Below are positions 48,512 to 55,648 of a stretch of DNA of 64,000 nucleotides, piece after piece; the stretch's first letter is position 1, and every line of letters begins with the position of its first letter. Below the pieces are notes generated by a model, which ran no database searches, was not told the origin of the DNA, and was given only the letters and a program-made list of their open reading frames with translations. The position numbers and the translations under genes are program-made. The DNA is from DATAZK01 sp965199805 (GTDB lineage: Bacteria > Actinomycetota > Actinomycetes > Frankiales > Frankiaceae): positions 1,116,001-1,180,000 of the forward strand of contig CBDATO010000003.1 of assembly GCA_965199805.1 (NCBI GenBank). Reading direction: 5' to 3'.

Positions 48512-49135
48512 TCAGGTGCCCTCGCCGACGACCTTCAGCACCTCGTCGAGATCGTCGGTCAGGGTGATGAGGTCGAGGTCGCCGGGGCTCACCCGGCCGC
48601 TGCCGAGCAGCGACTTCTCGATCCACTCCAGCAGGCCGCGCCAGTACTCCGTGCCGACGAGCACGACCGGGAAGCGCGTCACCTTGCGGGTCTGCACCAG
48701 CGTCAGTGCCTCGAAGAGCTCGTCGAGCGTGCCGAACCCGCCGGGCAGGATGACGAACGCCTGGGCGTACTTCACGAACATCGTCTTGCGGGCGAAGAAG
48801 TAGCGGAAGTTGATGCCGAGGTCGACCCACGGATTCAGCCGCTGCTCGAACGGCAACTCGATGCCGAGTCCGATCGACAGGCCGCCGGCCTCCTGACAGC
48901 CGCGGTTGACGGCCTCCATCGAGCCCGGTCCGCCCCCGGTGATGACGGCCCAACCCGCGCGCGCCAGTGCGGCGCCGACCTCGCGGCCGGTCTCGTAGTC
49001 GGGGCTGTCGACGACCGTGCGGGCCGAGCCGAAGACCGTGACGGCCCGCGGCACCTCGGCGAGCTGACCGAAGCCCTCGACGAACTCGCTCTGGATCCGC
49101 AGGACGCGCCAGCGGTCCGATACGCTCCATCCACT
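48512..49135 (-). pseudogene. LOG-family (TIGR00730) gene truncated at its 5' end by the prophage
   Basis: The stop is at 48512 and the family is clear: VTVFGSARTVVDSPDYE, VITGGGPGSMEAVNRG, FFARKTMFVKYAQAF and LPGGFGTLDELFEAL (the LOG PGGxGTxxE motif), with 180 residues from an internal GTG at 49054. Such proteins release the free base from cytokinin-like nucleotides. Upstream of this GTG the frame still reads SDRWRVLRIQSEFVEGFGQLA, which is the normal N-terminal extension in this family, and then stops resembling it at about 49127. That is exactly where the integrase gene begins. So the original start codon has been displaced by integration. A shorter protein with an intact Rossmann core could still be made. 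Confidence 0.85.
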
Positions 49136-49138
49136 ATG
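49100..49138. other. Prophage/host junction (att site, left end)
   Basis: Host coding similarity (LOG family, minus strand) persists to roughly 49115-49127 and the phage integrase ATG is at 49136. Serine integrases recombine short att sites of about 50 bp next to their own gene, so the attachment core must lie inside about 49100-49138. The other junction is beyond 64000 and the core cannot be defined without it. No tRNA gene is present. Confidence 0.7.
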
Positions 49139-50548
49139 GAAACGCCGAAGCGAGCCCGTATATATGCCCGCATCTCGGACGATACGGAGGGCCGCGCCCT
49201 TGGAGTGAGCCGGCAGGTCGAAGACTGCCAGGCGCTCGCGGAGCGCCTCGGATGGACCGTCGCCGAGGTCGTCGTCGACAATGACATCTCCGCGTCGACC
49301 CGCTCGAAGGCGAAGCGGCCCGGCTTCGAGAGCCTGCTCCGGTCCGTCGAGGCCGGCGACACGGACGGAATCCTCTACTACTCGACGAGCCGGCTCACCC
49401 GGCGCCCGGTCGAATACGAGGCCGTGATCCGCCTCGTGGAGACGCGCGGCGTGCGCCTAGCGACGGTCGCCTCGGGCGCCGTCGACCTCTCCACGGCGGA
49501 CGGCCGCATGATCGGCCGGATCCTGGCCGCGCAGGACGCGGCGGAGGCGGAGCGCATCGGGGAGCGGGTCGCGCGCGCCTTCCAGCAGCGCCGGGCCGAG
49601 GGCCGGGCGAATCCGGTCAATCGGGCCTACGGCTTCAGGACGGGCGGCGAGGATGTCGAGCCTCGGGAGGCCGAGGCGATCCGGATCGGGGCCGGGCTCG
49701 TCCTCGAGGGCGCCTCGCTCCGCGAGGTGGCCGCCCGCTGGACGGAGCTCGGCTACGCGCCGATCACGGCCGCCCAATGGTCGGCGACGACGGTCCGGCG
49801 GGCACTCACCCGTCCTCGGGTGGCCGGCATGGTCTCTCAAGGGGACGTAGTGCTCGGCCGAGGGACCGGCGAGGCCATCCTCGACGAGGAGACGTGGAAG
49901 GCCGTCGTCGAGCGGCTCTCCGAGCGGGCCGGGCGCTATCAACGGGGCGCGTACACGGGCTCGGCTCACCATCTGCTCGCCGGCTTCATGACGTGCGGTC
50001 GATGCGGTCATCGGGTGAAGGTCAACGGCCTCCGGGACGCCGAGGGCGGCCTCCGGCCCGAGTCCTACGTCATATGTCCGGTCCCCGAGGGCGGATGCGG
50101 CCTGAAGCGCAACCTCGGCCACCTCGAGAGGTTCGTGACGTATGCGGTCGAGGCCCGGCTCCGCATGATCGGCGACCGCCGGCCGGACGAGGCCGTCCGG
50201 AGCGAGCAGACTTCCGCCTCGCTCGAAGTGGAGCGGGAGCGCATCCGAGCGAGCATCTCGAGGACGCGGGAGCTCTATGCCGGCGGGACGATCGAGCCCG
50301 AGGACTTCGTCGCCACTCTCCGCCTGCTGAACGGGCGCCTCGAGGCGGCCTCGGCCGCCCTCGCCGAGCTCCCGGCGGGCCCGGTCGAGGGCGACCTCCT
50401 CGCTGCGTGGCTCGAGGGCGACCTGTCGACGCGCCGGCGCATCCTGGCCGAGGTTGTCGAGTTGATCGCACTCCTCCCTATGGGTCGGATCGGCCCGACA
50501 CGGTCCGTCGAGGCGATCCCGGAGACGACCGTCATCTCCTGGCGCTGA
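49136..50548 (+). CDS. Large serine integrase
   Basis: A 470-residue serine recombinase. The resolvase-like catalytic domain starts with RIYARISDD (nucleophile S14), and includes YYSTSRLTRRPVEYE and DGRMIGRILAAQDAAEAERI (the DNA-cleaving E helix). The recombinase domain (about 155-260) is followed by a zinc-binding domain with CGRCG and VICPVPEGGC near 285-320, then a coiled-coil motif near 345-415. It catalyses attP x attB recombination; excision needs a directionality factor not identified here. The start abuts the host junction. It ends at a strong terminator and faces the minus-strand cassette. Confidence 0.95.
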   Translation: METPKRARIYARISDDTEGRALGVSRQVEDCQALAERLGWTVAEVVVDNDISASTRSKAKRPGFESLLRSVEAGDTDGILYYSTSRLTRRPVEYEAVIRLVETRGVRLATVASGAVDLSTADGRMIGRILAAQDAAEAERIGERVARAFQQRRAEGRANPVNRAYGFRTGGEDVEPREAEAIRIGAGLVLEGASLREVAARWTELGYAPITAAQWSATTVRRALTRPRVAGMVSQGDVVLGRGTGEAILDEETWKAVVERLSERAGRYQRGAYTGSAHHLLAGFMTCGRCGHRVKVNGLRDAEGGLRPESYVICPVPEGGCGLKRNLGHLERFVTYAVEARLRMIGDRRPDEAVRSEQTSASLEVERERIRASISRTRELYAGGTIEPEDFVATLRLLNGRLEAASAALAELPAGPVEGDLLAAWLEGDLSTRRRILAEVVELIALLPMGRIGPTRSVEAIPETTVISWR

Positions 50549-50554
50549 ACGCAA

Positions 50555-50583
50555 AAGGCCCCGCCTGTTAGGGGCGGGGCCTT
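50555..50583. terminator. Bidirectional terminator between integrase and GH16 gene
   Basis: The arms AAGGCCCCGCC (50555-50565) and GGCGGGGCCTT (50573-50583) pair perfectly over 11 bp around a 7-nt loop, flanked by A and T tracts on the two sides. It separates the two convergent genes. Confidence 0.85.
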
Positions 50584-50598
50584 CGTGGAGCGGTACTG

Positions 50599-51354
50599 CT
50601 AGATCGTCCAGGCGCGGACGTAGTCGACCTCGAGGACGCCCGGCGCGACGGCCTTCGCCTTTTGGTCCCACGCTCCAGCGTTGAGCTCGAGCCGGACGTG
50701 CATCGGGGCGTCGAAGAGGACGCCCGCGGCGAGGTAGTCGGCCCGGTTGGTGACGTACCTCGGCTCGCCGTCGATGTACGTCGTGAGCCGGGCCGGCGTC
50801 CGGTGGAGGCCGAACGTGACCCACCTCGAGCCGTAGCCAGGCACGGCGGCCGGGTAGGCCTGGCCTGGCACGTCGCCGATCGTGTGCTGAACGTGGCCGC
50901 CGGCCGAGTCCGCCCAATGATCGGTCCGGAACGGCACTCCGGGGCTCACACCCTCGAGGACCTCGAAGATGTCGATCTCGCCGCACTTCGGCCACCCGTC
51001 CGGCCCGGTCCCGTTTCCGAGGAGCCAGAATGACGACCATAGGCCGGCCGAGGTCGGGAGGAGCACCTTCGCCTCGATGTACCCGTGAGTGAAGGCGTAC
51101 TTCCCGCGGCTCGTGATGAAGGCCGTGTCGACCTTATAGCCGGCCTTCGAGCTCGGCCTCGCGCGGAGCTTCAGCGTGCCGGCGGAGACCTCCACGAGGC
51201 CCGCCGGGCTCGGGAGAGGCATCCATGCGTCCGGGCCGGCCTTCGAGCCGGGCGTGCGGTCCCACGGCTCGCCGATCGACCATAGGGCCGAGTCCAGGCC
51301 CGCGCCGTCGAAGCCTTCGTCGAGCGTGAGTTTCCAATCGGGCGGAAGTTTCAA
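50599..51354 (-). CDS. Glycoside hydrolase family 16 enzyme encoded by prophage
   Basis: A 251-residue beta-jelly-roll GH16 protein: LTLDEGFDGAGLDSALWSI, then the catalytic ExDxxE motif GEIDIFEVLEG with E126 (nucleophile), D128 and E131 (acid/base), flanked by GLWSSFWLLG and WPKCGE. It should cleave beta-1,3/1,4-glucans, galactans or a related capsule polymer. There is no signal peptide. The TTG start (51354) has AGGAGG directly upstream and overlaps the preceding stop by TTGA. It is the last gene of the minus-strand cassette. A tail depolymerase, endolysin partner or conversion gene are all possible. Confidence 0.85.
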   Translation of the reverse strand: MKLPPDWKLTLDEGFDGAGLDSALWSIGEPWDRTPGSKAGPDAWMPLPSPAGLVEVSAGTLKLRARPSSKAGYKVDTAFITSRGKYAFTHGYIEAKVLLPTSAGLWSSFWLLGNGTGPDGWPKCGEIDIFEVLEGVSPGVPFRTDHWADSAGGHVQHTIGDVPGQAYPAAVPGYGSRWVTFGLHRTPARLTTYIDGEPRYVTNRADYLAAGVLFDAPMHVRLELNAGAWDQKAKAVAPGVLEVDYVRAWTI

Positions 51355-51467
51355 GAGTCCTCCTGTGAGTCATCCACGATCGCCCATAGGCGACGGCGGA
51401 TCTCGTCTGACACGGGCGGGGCGCGATGCGCGGCCTCGAGGGCCGCCTCGCGGTATCGGAGCTCTAT
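51351..51467 (-). CDS. Possible small phage ORF, start unclear
   Basis: A frame read RIELRYREAALEAA and DEIRRRLWAIVDDSQEDS ends at 51351 and overlaps the GH16 start by TTGA, the same kind of junction seen throughout the cassette. No ATG, GTG or TTG lies near the end of the preceding gene. ATA 51467 overlaps its stop, and GTG 51413 would leave just 20 residues. Charge pattern supports coding, but the start is unresolved. Confidence 0.35.
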   Translation of the reverse strand: MELRYREAALEAAHRAPPVSDEIRRRLWAIVDDSQEDS

Positions 51468-51619
51468 TCGGTCGGCCGTTCCGCGGGCGTTTCCGAGTGT
51501 GAGTTTCGCGCCGGCGGCTTCAGGGCCGCGGCGATCTCCTCCGGGACGTGCTGACACGGGCAATTCGCCGGGAATCGACACTCCGCGTGGCGCTGGACCG
51601 CGCACGGCCGGCAAATCAC
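51464..51619 (-). CDS. Small Cys/His-rich phage protein
   Basis: A 51-residue protein with CRPCAVQRHAECRF and NCPCQH, i.e. a C-x2-C ... H-x2-C ... C-x-C-x-H arrangement that could bind a zinc ion, followed by a Pro-rich tail. Start GTG 51619 overlaps the preceding stop by GTGA. Its function is unknown; it may bind nucleic acid or host protein. Confidence 0.6.
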   Translation of the reverse strand: MICRPCAVQRHAECRFPANCPCQHVPEEIAAALKPPARNSHSETPAERPTE

Positions 51620-51807
51620 GGCGCACCGTAGAAACGGTCGAGGGCGCGTACATCGAGGACCTCCTCGAGGGCCCGGAGGCCCGGATGAGAGCGGAGCGTG
51701 TCTGCCGTGATCGTCGAGATCGGCATATCGCTCCACCCGGTCGAATCCTCAAACTCGCTCGGAAGAGCGATGTGCCGGCCGGCCACCTCGAGGGCGCCTT
51801 CGGGCAT
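51616..51807 (-). CDS. Small phage protein of unknown function
   Basis: 63 residues starting MPEGALEVAGRHIALPSEF and ending in a helical segment with DTLRSHPGLRALEEVLDVRAL. Start ATG 51807 (or GTG 51810) sits on the stop of the preceding gene (TGATG). No family recognised. Confidence 0.6.
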   Translation of the reverse strand: MPEGALEVAGRHIALPSEFEDSTGWSDMPISTITADTLRSHPGLRALEEVLDVRALDRFYGAP

Positions 51808-52136
51808 CACGACCGGGGCTCGGCGATCTTGTTCAGGGCGTCCCGTACGGTCTCGTCGTCGTCGCCAGATAGCGACACACCTCCGGTCTGCTCGGCGAAG
51901 TGCCGCTCGCCGTACTCCGGGAAGAGCCGCATCGCGAGATTCATCATCTGGGAGGCCTCGCCGGCCGCGTCGAGTGCGAGCGTGAAGGCCATCGAGCATT
52001 CCGTGATGACGTTCGCCGGCGCCCCGAGGGCGCGGGCGGTCTCGAGGTGAACGGCCGGCGTAATGACGGCCTCCGCGAGGTCGCCGTACCGCTCCACGAG
52101 CTCGACGTACTCCTCGAAGGTCAATTCCTCATCCAT
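51807..52136 (-). CDS. Acidic helical phage protein
   Basis: A 109-residue acidic protein starting MDEELTFEEYVELVERYGDL, predicted all-helical, with ECSMAFTLALDAAGEASQMM in the middle. The ATG 52136 overlaps the preceding stop by 8 nt and has AGGGAG at 10 nt. No family recognised. Confidence 0.65.
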   Translation of the reverse strand: MDEELTFEEYVELVERYGDLAEAVITPAVHLETARALGAPANVITECSMAFTLALDAAGEASQMMNLAMRLFPEYGERHFAEQTGGVSLSGDDDETVRDALNKIAEPRS

Positions 52137-52779
52137 CGTGTAACGCTCCCTCTCGCGCCTTATCGCGCGTGATTGGTTGGATGGCTCCTCGGAATGAGTC
52201 GCCGATCTTGACGTGTACGGGCGATTCGGCGTCATAGATCCGGAGATCCATCACGGCGAGTTCGCCGTCATTCGCGCGGACCTTCGAGAAGGCCGCGAGG
52301 CGGGCCGGTTGGAAGGCGATCGCGTCCGGGAGCCGGAGCTCCTTCTCGGAGCGACGCTCGAGCGGCTCCATCACTGCATCCACGGCGTCGAACCATCGGC
52401 GCCACTTCGCCGGGTCGATCTCGTCGACATGCTCCCGGAAGAGCACGATCTCGGCCGTGTCCATGCTGACCGCCCGGATGTAGGCGAATCCGTCGAGGCA
52501 GACCTCGAGGTTGATCCGAGCGCGTTTTTGGCCGCGGATCCACTTCTCGAGCTCCTTCGAGTCATCCGCAGCGAGGACGATGTCGGCCGGGACGCCCTCG
52601 AGCGGCTCGTCGCCGTCCGTGAAGTCGATTCCGACGACGTACGGGTCCGCGGCCGTGACCGTGAGCCCTGGACCGACCTCGTAGCGGACTACGGCCGTCT
52701 TCGAGCGGGCCGGGACGAAGCCGTTCGCGTTCGTGATGACCCGGCATAGCTCCGGCGCCGTGAATACCTGGAAGGTCAC
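52129..52779 (-). CDS. Phage protein, possible sliding-clamp-like fold
   Basis: A 216-residue protein beginning MTFQVFTAPELCRVITNANG. An alternating pattern such as VVRYEVGPGLTVTAADPYVV (residues 29-48) followed by an acidic loop and KELEKWIRG resembles the repeating half-domain of beta-type DNA clamps (helix, strand, ...TATD...). Two such halves could fit in 216 residues. This is a weak, pattern-based suggestion; a hypothetical protein is the safe name. GTG 52779 overlaps the preceding stop (GTGA). Confidence 0.5.
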   Translation of the reverse strand: MTFQVFTAPELCRVITNANGFVPARSKTAVVRYEVGPGLTVTAADPYVVGIDFTDGDEPLEGVPADIVLAADDSKELEKWIRGQKRARINLEVCLDGFAYIRAVSMDTAEIVLFREHVDEIDPAKWRRWFDAVDAVMEPLERRSEKELRLPDAIAFQPARLAAFSKVRANDGELAVMDLRIYDAESPVHVKIGDSFRGAIQPITRDKAREGALHDG

Positions 52780-52877
52780 GGCTTAGGTCGCTCCTGGCCG
52801 GCCGCCCGCGCGAGGATCAGGCATAGGCCGCCCACGAGGACGCCCACGACCGCGAGGGCGATCACGAGGGCGATCAC
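52776..52877 (-). CDS. Tiny single-pass membrane protein, 33 aa
   Basis: GTG 52877 to TGA 52776 reads a 33-residue peptide that begins MIALVIALAVVGVLVGGLCL and ends in ARAAGQERPKP: one N-terminal TM helix of about 20 residues and a basic tail. It overlaps the stop of the gene before it and the start of the gene after it, each by GTGA, exactly as its neighbours do, which supports translation. It could be a regulator of lysis or a membrane anchor, unproven. Confidence 0.6.
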   Translation of the reverse strand: MIALVIALAVVGVLVGGLCLILARAAGQERPKP

Positions 52878-53446
52878 GAGTCGAAGTGGCTCGCGACGCT
52901 TCGCGCGAACTCGTCATAGTCGGACGCCGGGCTCGTGATCCCGTACCGCCGGCCGGCCTCGTGCGTGAGGGCGATGTCGCGGGCCGAAATCGCGTTCGCG
53001 AGGCGCTGGATCGTCTCGTCCGAGAGCGAGACCGTGTCGTATTCGACGCGGCCCTCGACCGGCTCGGAGGTGTCCGGCCCGGTCTGGATGAGGGCCTTCT
53101 CCCAATCGGCGAGTTCCTGCTCGACGGGCCTTTCTACGAGTTCGAAGCGGCCGGGCGGATACGCGAATCCGTTCGAGCCCTTCAGTACGAGGTACTTAAC
53201 CCTGTCGACCTTTTCGACCGTGTAGGTCTGGCCGCTGACGATGAAGAAGTAGTCGCTCGCGTCGATACAGCGGACGACATCGCCGGCCTCGATCTCGAGC
53301 GGCCGGATCTCGCCGAGCGAGTCGAGGTAGGCCTTGAGGCATCGCCGGACAAGAGCCGTGATGCTGATTCCGCCTGCTACCCCGGTCGGGATGTAGTCGT
53401 GGATCACCTTCCGTGCCGCATCGAAGGCGGTCTCATCGAGGCTCAT
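52874..53446 (-). CDS. Phage hypothetical protein, 190 aa
   Basis: A mixed alpha/beta acidic protein starting MSLDETAFDAARKVIHDYI. The middle part (VVRCIDASDYFFIVSGQTYTVEKVDR) looks like a small beta-barrel, SH3-like domain of the type found in phage proteins that carry a KTYTV motif. The C-terminal half is helical with an NAISARDIALTHEAGRRYG segment. Start ATG 53446 with GAGGAGG upstream, overlapping the preceding stop by ATGA. Confidence 0.65.
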   Translation of the reverse strand: MSLDETAFDAARKVIHDYIPTGVAGGISITALVRRCLKAYLDSLGEIRPLEIEAGDVVRCIDASDYFFIVSGQTYTVEKVDRVKYLVLKGSNGFAYPPGRFELVERPVEQELADWEKALIQTGPDTSEPVEGRVEYDTVSLSDETIQRLANAISARDIALTHEAGRRYGITSPASDYDEFARSVASHFDS

Positions 53447-53874
53447 TCGCCGGCCTCCTCGGCTTCCGTGTGGGCCGCCTCCGCGATATAGAGCTCGACG
53501 TTCCCGACTGCCTTCTCCAGCGCCTCGCTCCAGGGAGCGTGCCGGTCCTGGAATGACTGGAAGGTGTCGACGAGGAGGTTCGTCTTAGGGTCGTCGTCCC
53601 AATAGGGCAGGACTCGCGCGGCCTGGCTCTCGTAGACGTGGATCGCCTCGAGCGGGACGCCGGCGCGGTCGAGGAGGACGCCGATCCCGCATCCGGCCTC
53701 GTAACCGATCCCGCCTTCGGGGCGCGCGACCTCGTGGACGTAGTAGCAGTTACCCGTGTCGGCCGGCGAGGAGTAGATGAAGTCGGGGCGCTCGGCGACG
53801 ATCTCCTCGAGGAGCTCCTTCGTCTTCGCGTAGTCGAGCTTCGGCCCGGCCGGCGTGTTAACCATTGTCGTCAC
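53443..53874 (-). CDS. Phage hypothetical protein, 143 aa
   Basis: A soluble acidic protein with LDYAKTKELLEEIVAERPDF at the start, a NCYYVHEV stretch, and GCGIGVLLDRAG near residue 60. No family recognised. GTG 53874 is supported by AGGGAG at 8 nt, although ATG 53865 is also possible. It overlaps the upstream gene by 17 nt. Confidence 0.65.
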   Translation of the reverse strand: MTTMVNTPAGPKLDYAKTKELLEEIVAERPDFIYSSPADTGNCYYVHEVARPEGGIGYEAGCGIGVLLDRAGVPLEAIHVYESQAARVLPYWDDDPKTNLLVDTFQSFQDRHAPWSEALEKAVGNVELYIAEAAHTEAEEAGE

Positions 53875-54052
53875 TGCGGTCTCCCTGGATCATCCGCGCC
53901 ATAGCGCGAGCGGCTTTCATACGCGTCTCCCGCTCGGGGAGATAGGTGAGCTCGGGGCGGAGGACGGCCTTACGGGCGGCCCTGAACGGGCGCTTCTCGG
54001 CCGGCTTCGAGCCGCTCGGAGAGGGCACTCGACGCCCTCGGCGCTCACTCAC
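53858..54052 (-). CDS. Small basic phage protein, 64 aa
   Basis: Arg/Lys-rich 64-residue protein beginning MSERRGRRVPSPSGSKPAEK, with a second part RETRMKAARAMARMIQGDR. It may bind nucleic acid. GTG 54052 overlaps the stop of the preceding gene by 8 nt. Confidence 0.55.
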   Translation of the reverse strand: MSERRGRRVPSPSGSKPAEKRPFRAARKAVLRPELTYLPERETRMKAARAMARMIQGDRSDDNG

Positions 54053-54227
54053 CCGGCGCCCGGTAGAGCTCCCGCGAGGCCTTCTTCAGGGCCTTACGGA
54101 TGAGGCGGATCTCGTTCCGGTCGAGCTCGATGATCTGGTCCTCAACCTTCAGCGAGACGTATGCCCCGAACGTCGAGAATCCGACCGTGACCGGGGCATA
54201 CGCCCGGATAGGAATCGTGCGCTCCAT
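54045..54227 (-). CDS. First gene of the minus-strand phage cassette, 60 aa
   Basis: A 60-residue protein starting MERTIPIRAYAPVTVGFSTF, with a basic helix ending EIRLIRKALKKASRELYRAPG. It has a strong ribosome site (GGAGGG) 4 nt before ATG 54227, and it opens the leftward transcript. No family recognised. Confidence 0.6.
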   Translation of the reverse strand: MERTIPIRAYAPVTVGFSTFGAYVSLKVEDQIIELDRNEIRLIRKALKKASRELYRAPGE

Positions 54228-54563
54228 GCGCCCTCCGAATGTGAGTAATGGGTACGGGTCGACTCTGCCACGGCTCCGAATAACAGTTATCGCTGATCCG
54301 CCGAGGTCCCTCGAACGGAGTAGTCCGCTAGGCCGTACGAGTGAACTTCGTCTCTCGGCCGTAGCTGTCCTTGATCGTTAACGCTCATCTTCTAGTGAGG
54401 GAGGGAGCGAGCGAGAGCGAGCGACCGACCGACCCTGACGAACGAACCCAGACACCTAGGGCTCGACTACCGAGGCGCCCTGAAGGCGCCATCGAGTGGA
54501 ACCGAACGAACGGGTACGGACTTCGTCCGTACAACGCGCGTGAGCGCGCGCGAGGGAGTCACC
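54228..54563. promoter_or_regulatory. Prophage early control region
   Basis: 336 bp without a convincing gene between the divergent leftward cassette and rightward HNH gene, so it should hold both promoters. It contains ATAACAGTTAT (54280-54290), a perfect 11-bp palindrome likely to be an operator, a tetranucleotide-periodic tract from about 54396 to 54450 (GAGG, GAGC, GCGA, CCGA, GACG type words) and CCTAGG at 54455. No repressor gene is recognisable nearby. Confidence 0.5.
54280..54290. promoter_or_regulatory. Palindromic operator candidate
   Basis: ATAACAGTTAT is symmetric about its central base and is AT-rich in a very GC-rich setting, 53 bp upstream of the first leftward gene. This fits a phage repressor or Cro-type binding site. 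Confidence 0.4.
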
Positions 54564-54863
54564 GTGCCGACGATGTCCTGCCTCGGGTGCGCACGGTTGA
54601 CCACCAACGGGAGCCGATGCGAACGGTGCGCCCGCGAGAACGGTCGGGCTAAGGCGATCGACTACGGCGCGCAATGGCGCGCGATCGTGACGCAAGCGAT
54701 ACGGCTTCAGCCGTACTGCTCCGAATGCGGGTCGACGGATGACCTCACGGGCGATCACATCACGCCGAGGAGACGAGGCGGAGCCTCGACCGTCGATAAC
54801 GTGCGCGTCCTATGCCGCGGATGCAATACGGCTCGATCGAATCGGGCAAGGGGCGCGCATTGA
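54564..54863 (+). CDS. HNH endonuclease
   Basis: A 99-residue HNH nuclease: CLGCARL and CERCARENG (zinc pair), CSECGSTDDLTGDHITPRRRGG (Asp-His of the HNH site), and NVRVLCRGCNTARSN (second half). Small HNH proteins next to the small terminase subunit are common in siphoviruses and help terminase cleavage of DNA. GTG 54564 is chosen over an earlier start because of GAGGGAG at 7 nt. Confidence 0.9.
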   Translation: MPTMSCLGCARLTTNGSRCERCARENGRAKAIDYGAQWRAIVTQAIRLQPYCSECGSTDDLTGDHITPRRRGGASTVDNVRVLCRGCNTARSNRARGAH

Positions 54864-54949
54864 CCGACAAGAAGCCGGAAGAGCCCGTGGATCTTATGGC
54901 GGCTCTCCGTAAAAGTTTGGACGACGCTCGCCGCCGTTCACCTCGTTAG
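54860..54949 (+). CDS. Tiny phage protein between HNH and TerS, 29 aa
   Basis: TTG 54860 overlaps the HNH stop by TTGA and reads MTDKKPEEPVDLMAALRKSL followed by DDARRRSPR and a stop. Such short, charged proteins are regularly found at this position in actinophages, though I cannot name a family. AGGGG precedes the start. Confidence 0.55.
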   Translation: MTDKKPEEPVDLMAALRKSLDDARRRSPR

Positions 54950-55000
54950 GCGCATTTGCACGCCTGATAGTTGACGACTTCGCAATAAAAGGAGACCGCA

Positions 55001-55447
55001 ATGCCTGGACCCGCGCCAACGCCGGCGGCCATCCGCGAGCTACTCGGCAATCCGGGAAACAAGTCGGACGCGAACAACCCGACTCCGCCGGCTAAGGCGC
55101 CTCGAGCGCCCGCGTGGTTAACGGCCGAGGCGAAGAAAGAGTGGCGCCGTGTCGTCCCGAAGCTCGCGGAGATCAAGCTCCTAACGGAGCTCGAGCTCGC
55201 GATCCTCTCGACGTATTGCGAGGCCTGGAGCGACTACGTCACGTCCTCGAAGGAGATCGCGCAGCACGGGCACACAACGCCCGGCGCCCGCGGCCCCGTG
55301 AGGAGCGCCGCGTCGCTCGTCCGCAAAGAGGCCGTCGACACGATGCTGAAAATGTGTCGGGAGCTCGGGATGACGCCGAGCGCCCGCTCGAGGATCACGC
55401 TTCCTGGAGCGAATCCGAAGTCCGACCTCGAGCTCCTGCTCGATTAA
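55001..55447 (+). CDS. Terminase small subunit, P27 family
   Basis: A 148-residue P27-type TerS. It has MPGPAPTPAAIRELLGNPGN at the start, then PAWLTAEAKKEWRRVVPKL and LAILSTYCEAWSDYV helices. It recognises the packaging site on phage DNA. ATG 55001 has AAAGGAG at 7 nt. Confidence 0.92.
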   Translation: MPGPAPTPAAIRELLGNPGNKSDANNPTPPAKAPRAPAWLTAEAKKEWRRVVPKLAEIKLLTELELAILSTYCEAWSDYVTSSKEIAQHGHTTPGARGPVRSAASLVRKEAVDTMLKMCRELGMTPSARSRITLPGANPKSDLELLLD

Positions 55448-55558
55448 GCCGTGAGGTGCTTCGCAGATCCCGCGCACTTTTGATCGAGTGCAGGCGGAAA
55501 CCGCGGCGGAGCTAAGAGCCTGCATTCGCGTAGCGACTGCCTCACCACGACTTCATTC

Positions 55559-55640
55559 CTACGGGCCCTAGAAACTCGCCTCCCGCCCTCGCGGCTCGCC
55601 GGCGGGTGATGCCTAGGGCCCGCGTCCTGTCATTCGGAGA
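55559..55640 (+). promoter_or_regulatory. Late intergenic element, copy 1
   Basis: Part A is CTACGGGCCCTAGAAACTC (55559-55577). Part B (55608-55640) holds GATGCCTAGG and CTGTCATTCGGAGA. The same two blocks, with the same order and almost the same spacing, occur at 63270. Here the second block ends 8 nt before the GTG of the first collagen-like gene, so the element includes its ribosome site. Confidence 0.6.
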
Positions 55641-55648
55641 GGGGCCCC

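Noticed and set aside
49000..49140. tRNA gene as phage attachment site
   Set aside because: No cloverleaf or tRNA-like sequence exists here; the serine integrase targets a protein-coding gene.
51464..54227. Toxin-antitoxin pairs in the phage cassette
   Set aside because: Overlapping small genes suggested this, but none shows a known toxin or antitoxin fold by eye.
54371..54652. Plus-strand ORF in the prophage control region
   Set aside because: It crosses the tetranucleotide-periodic tract, has no ribosome site and overlaps the HNH gene in another frame.
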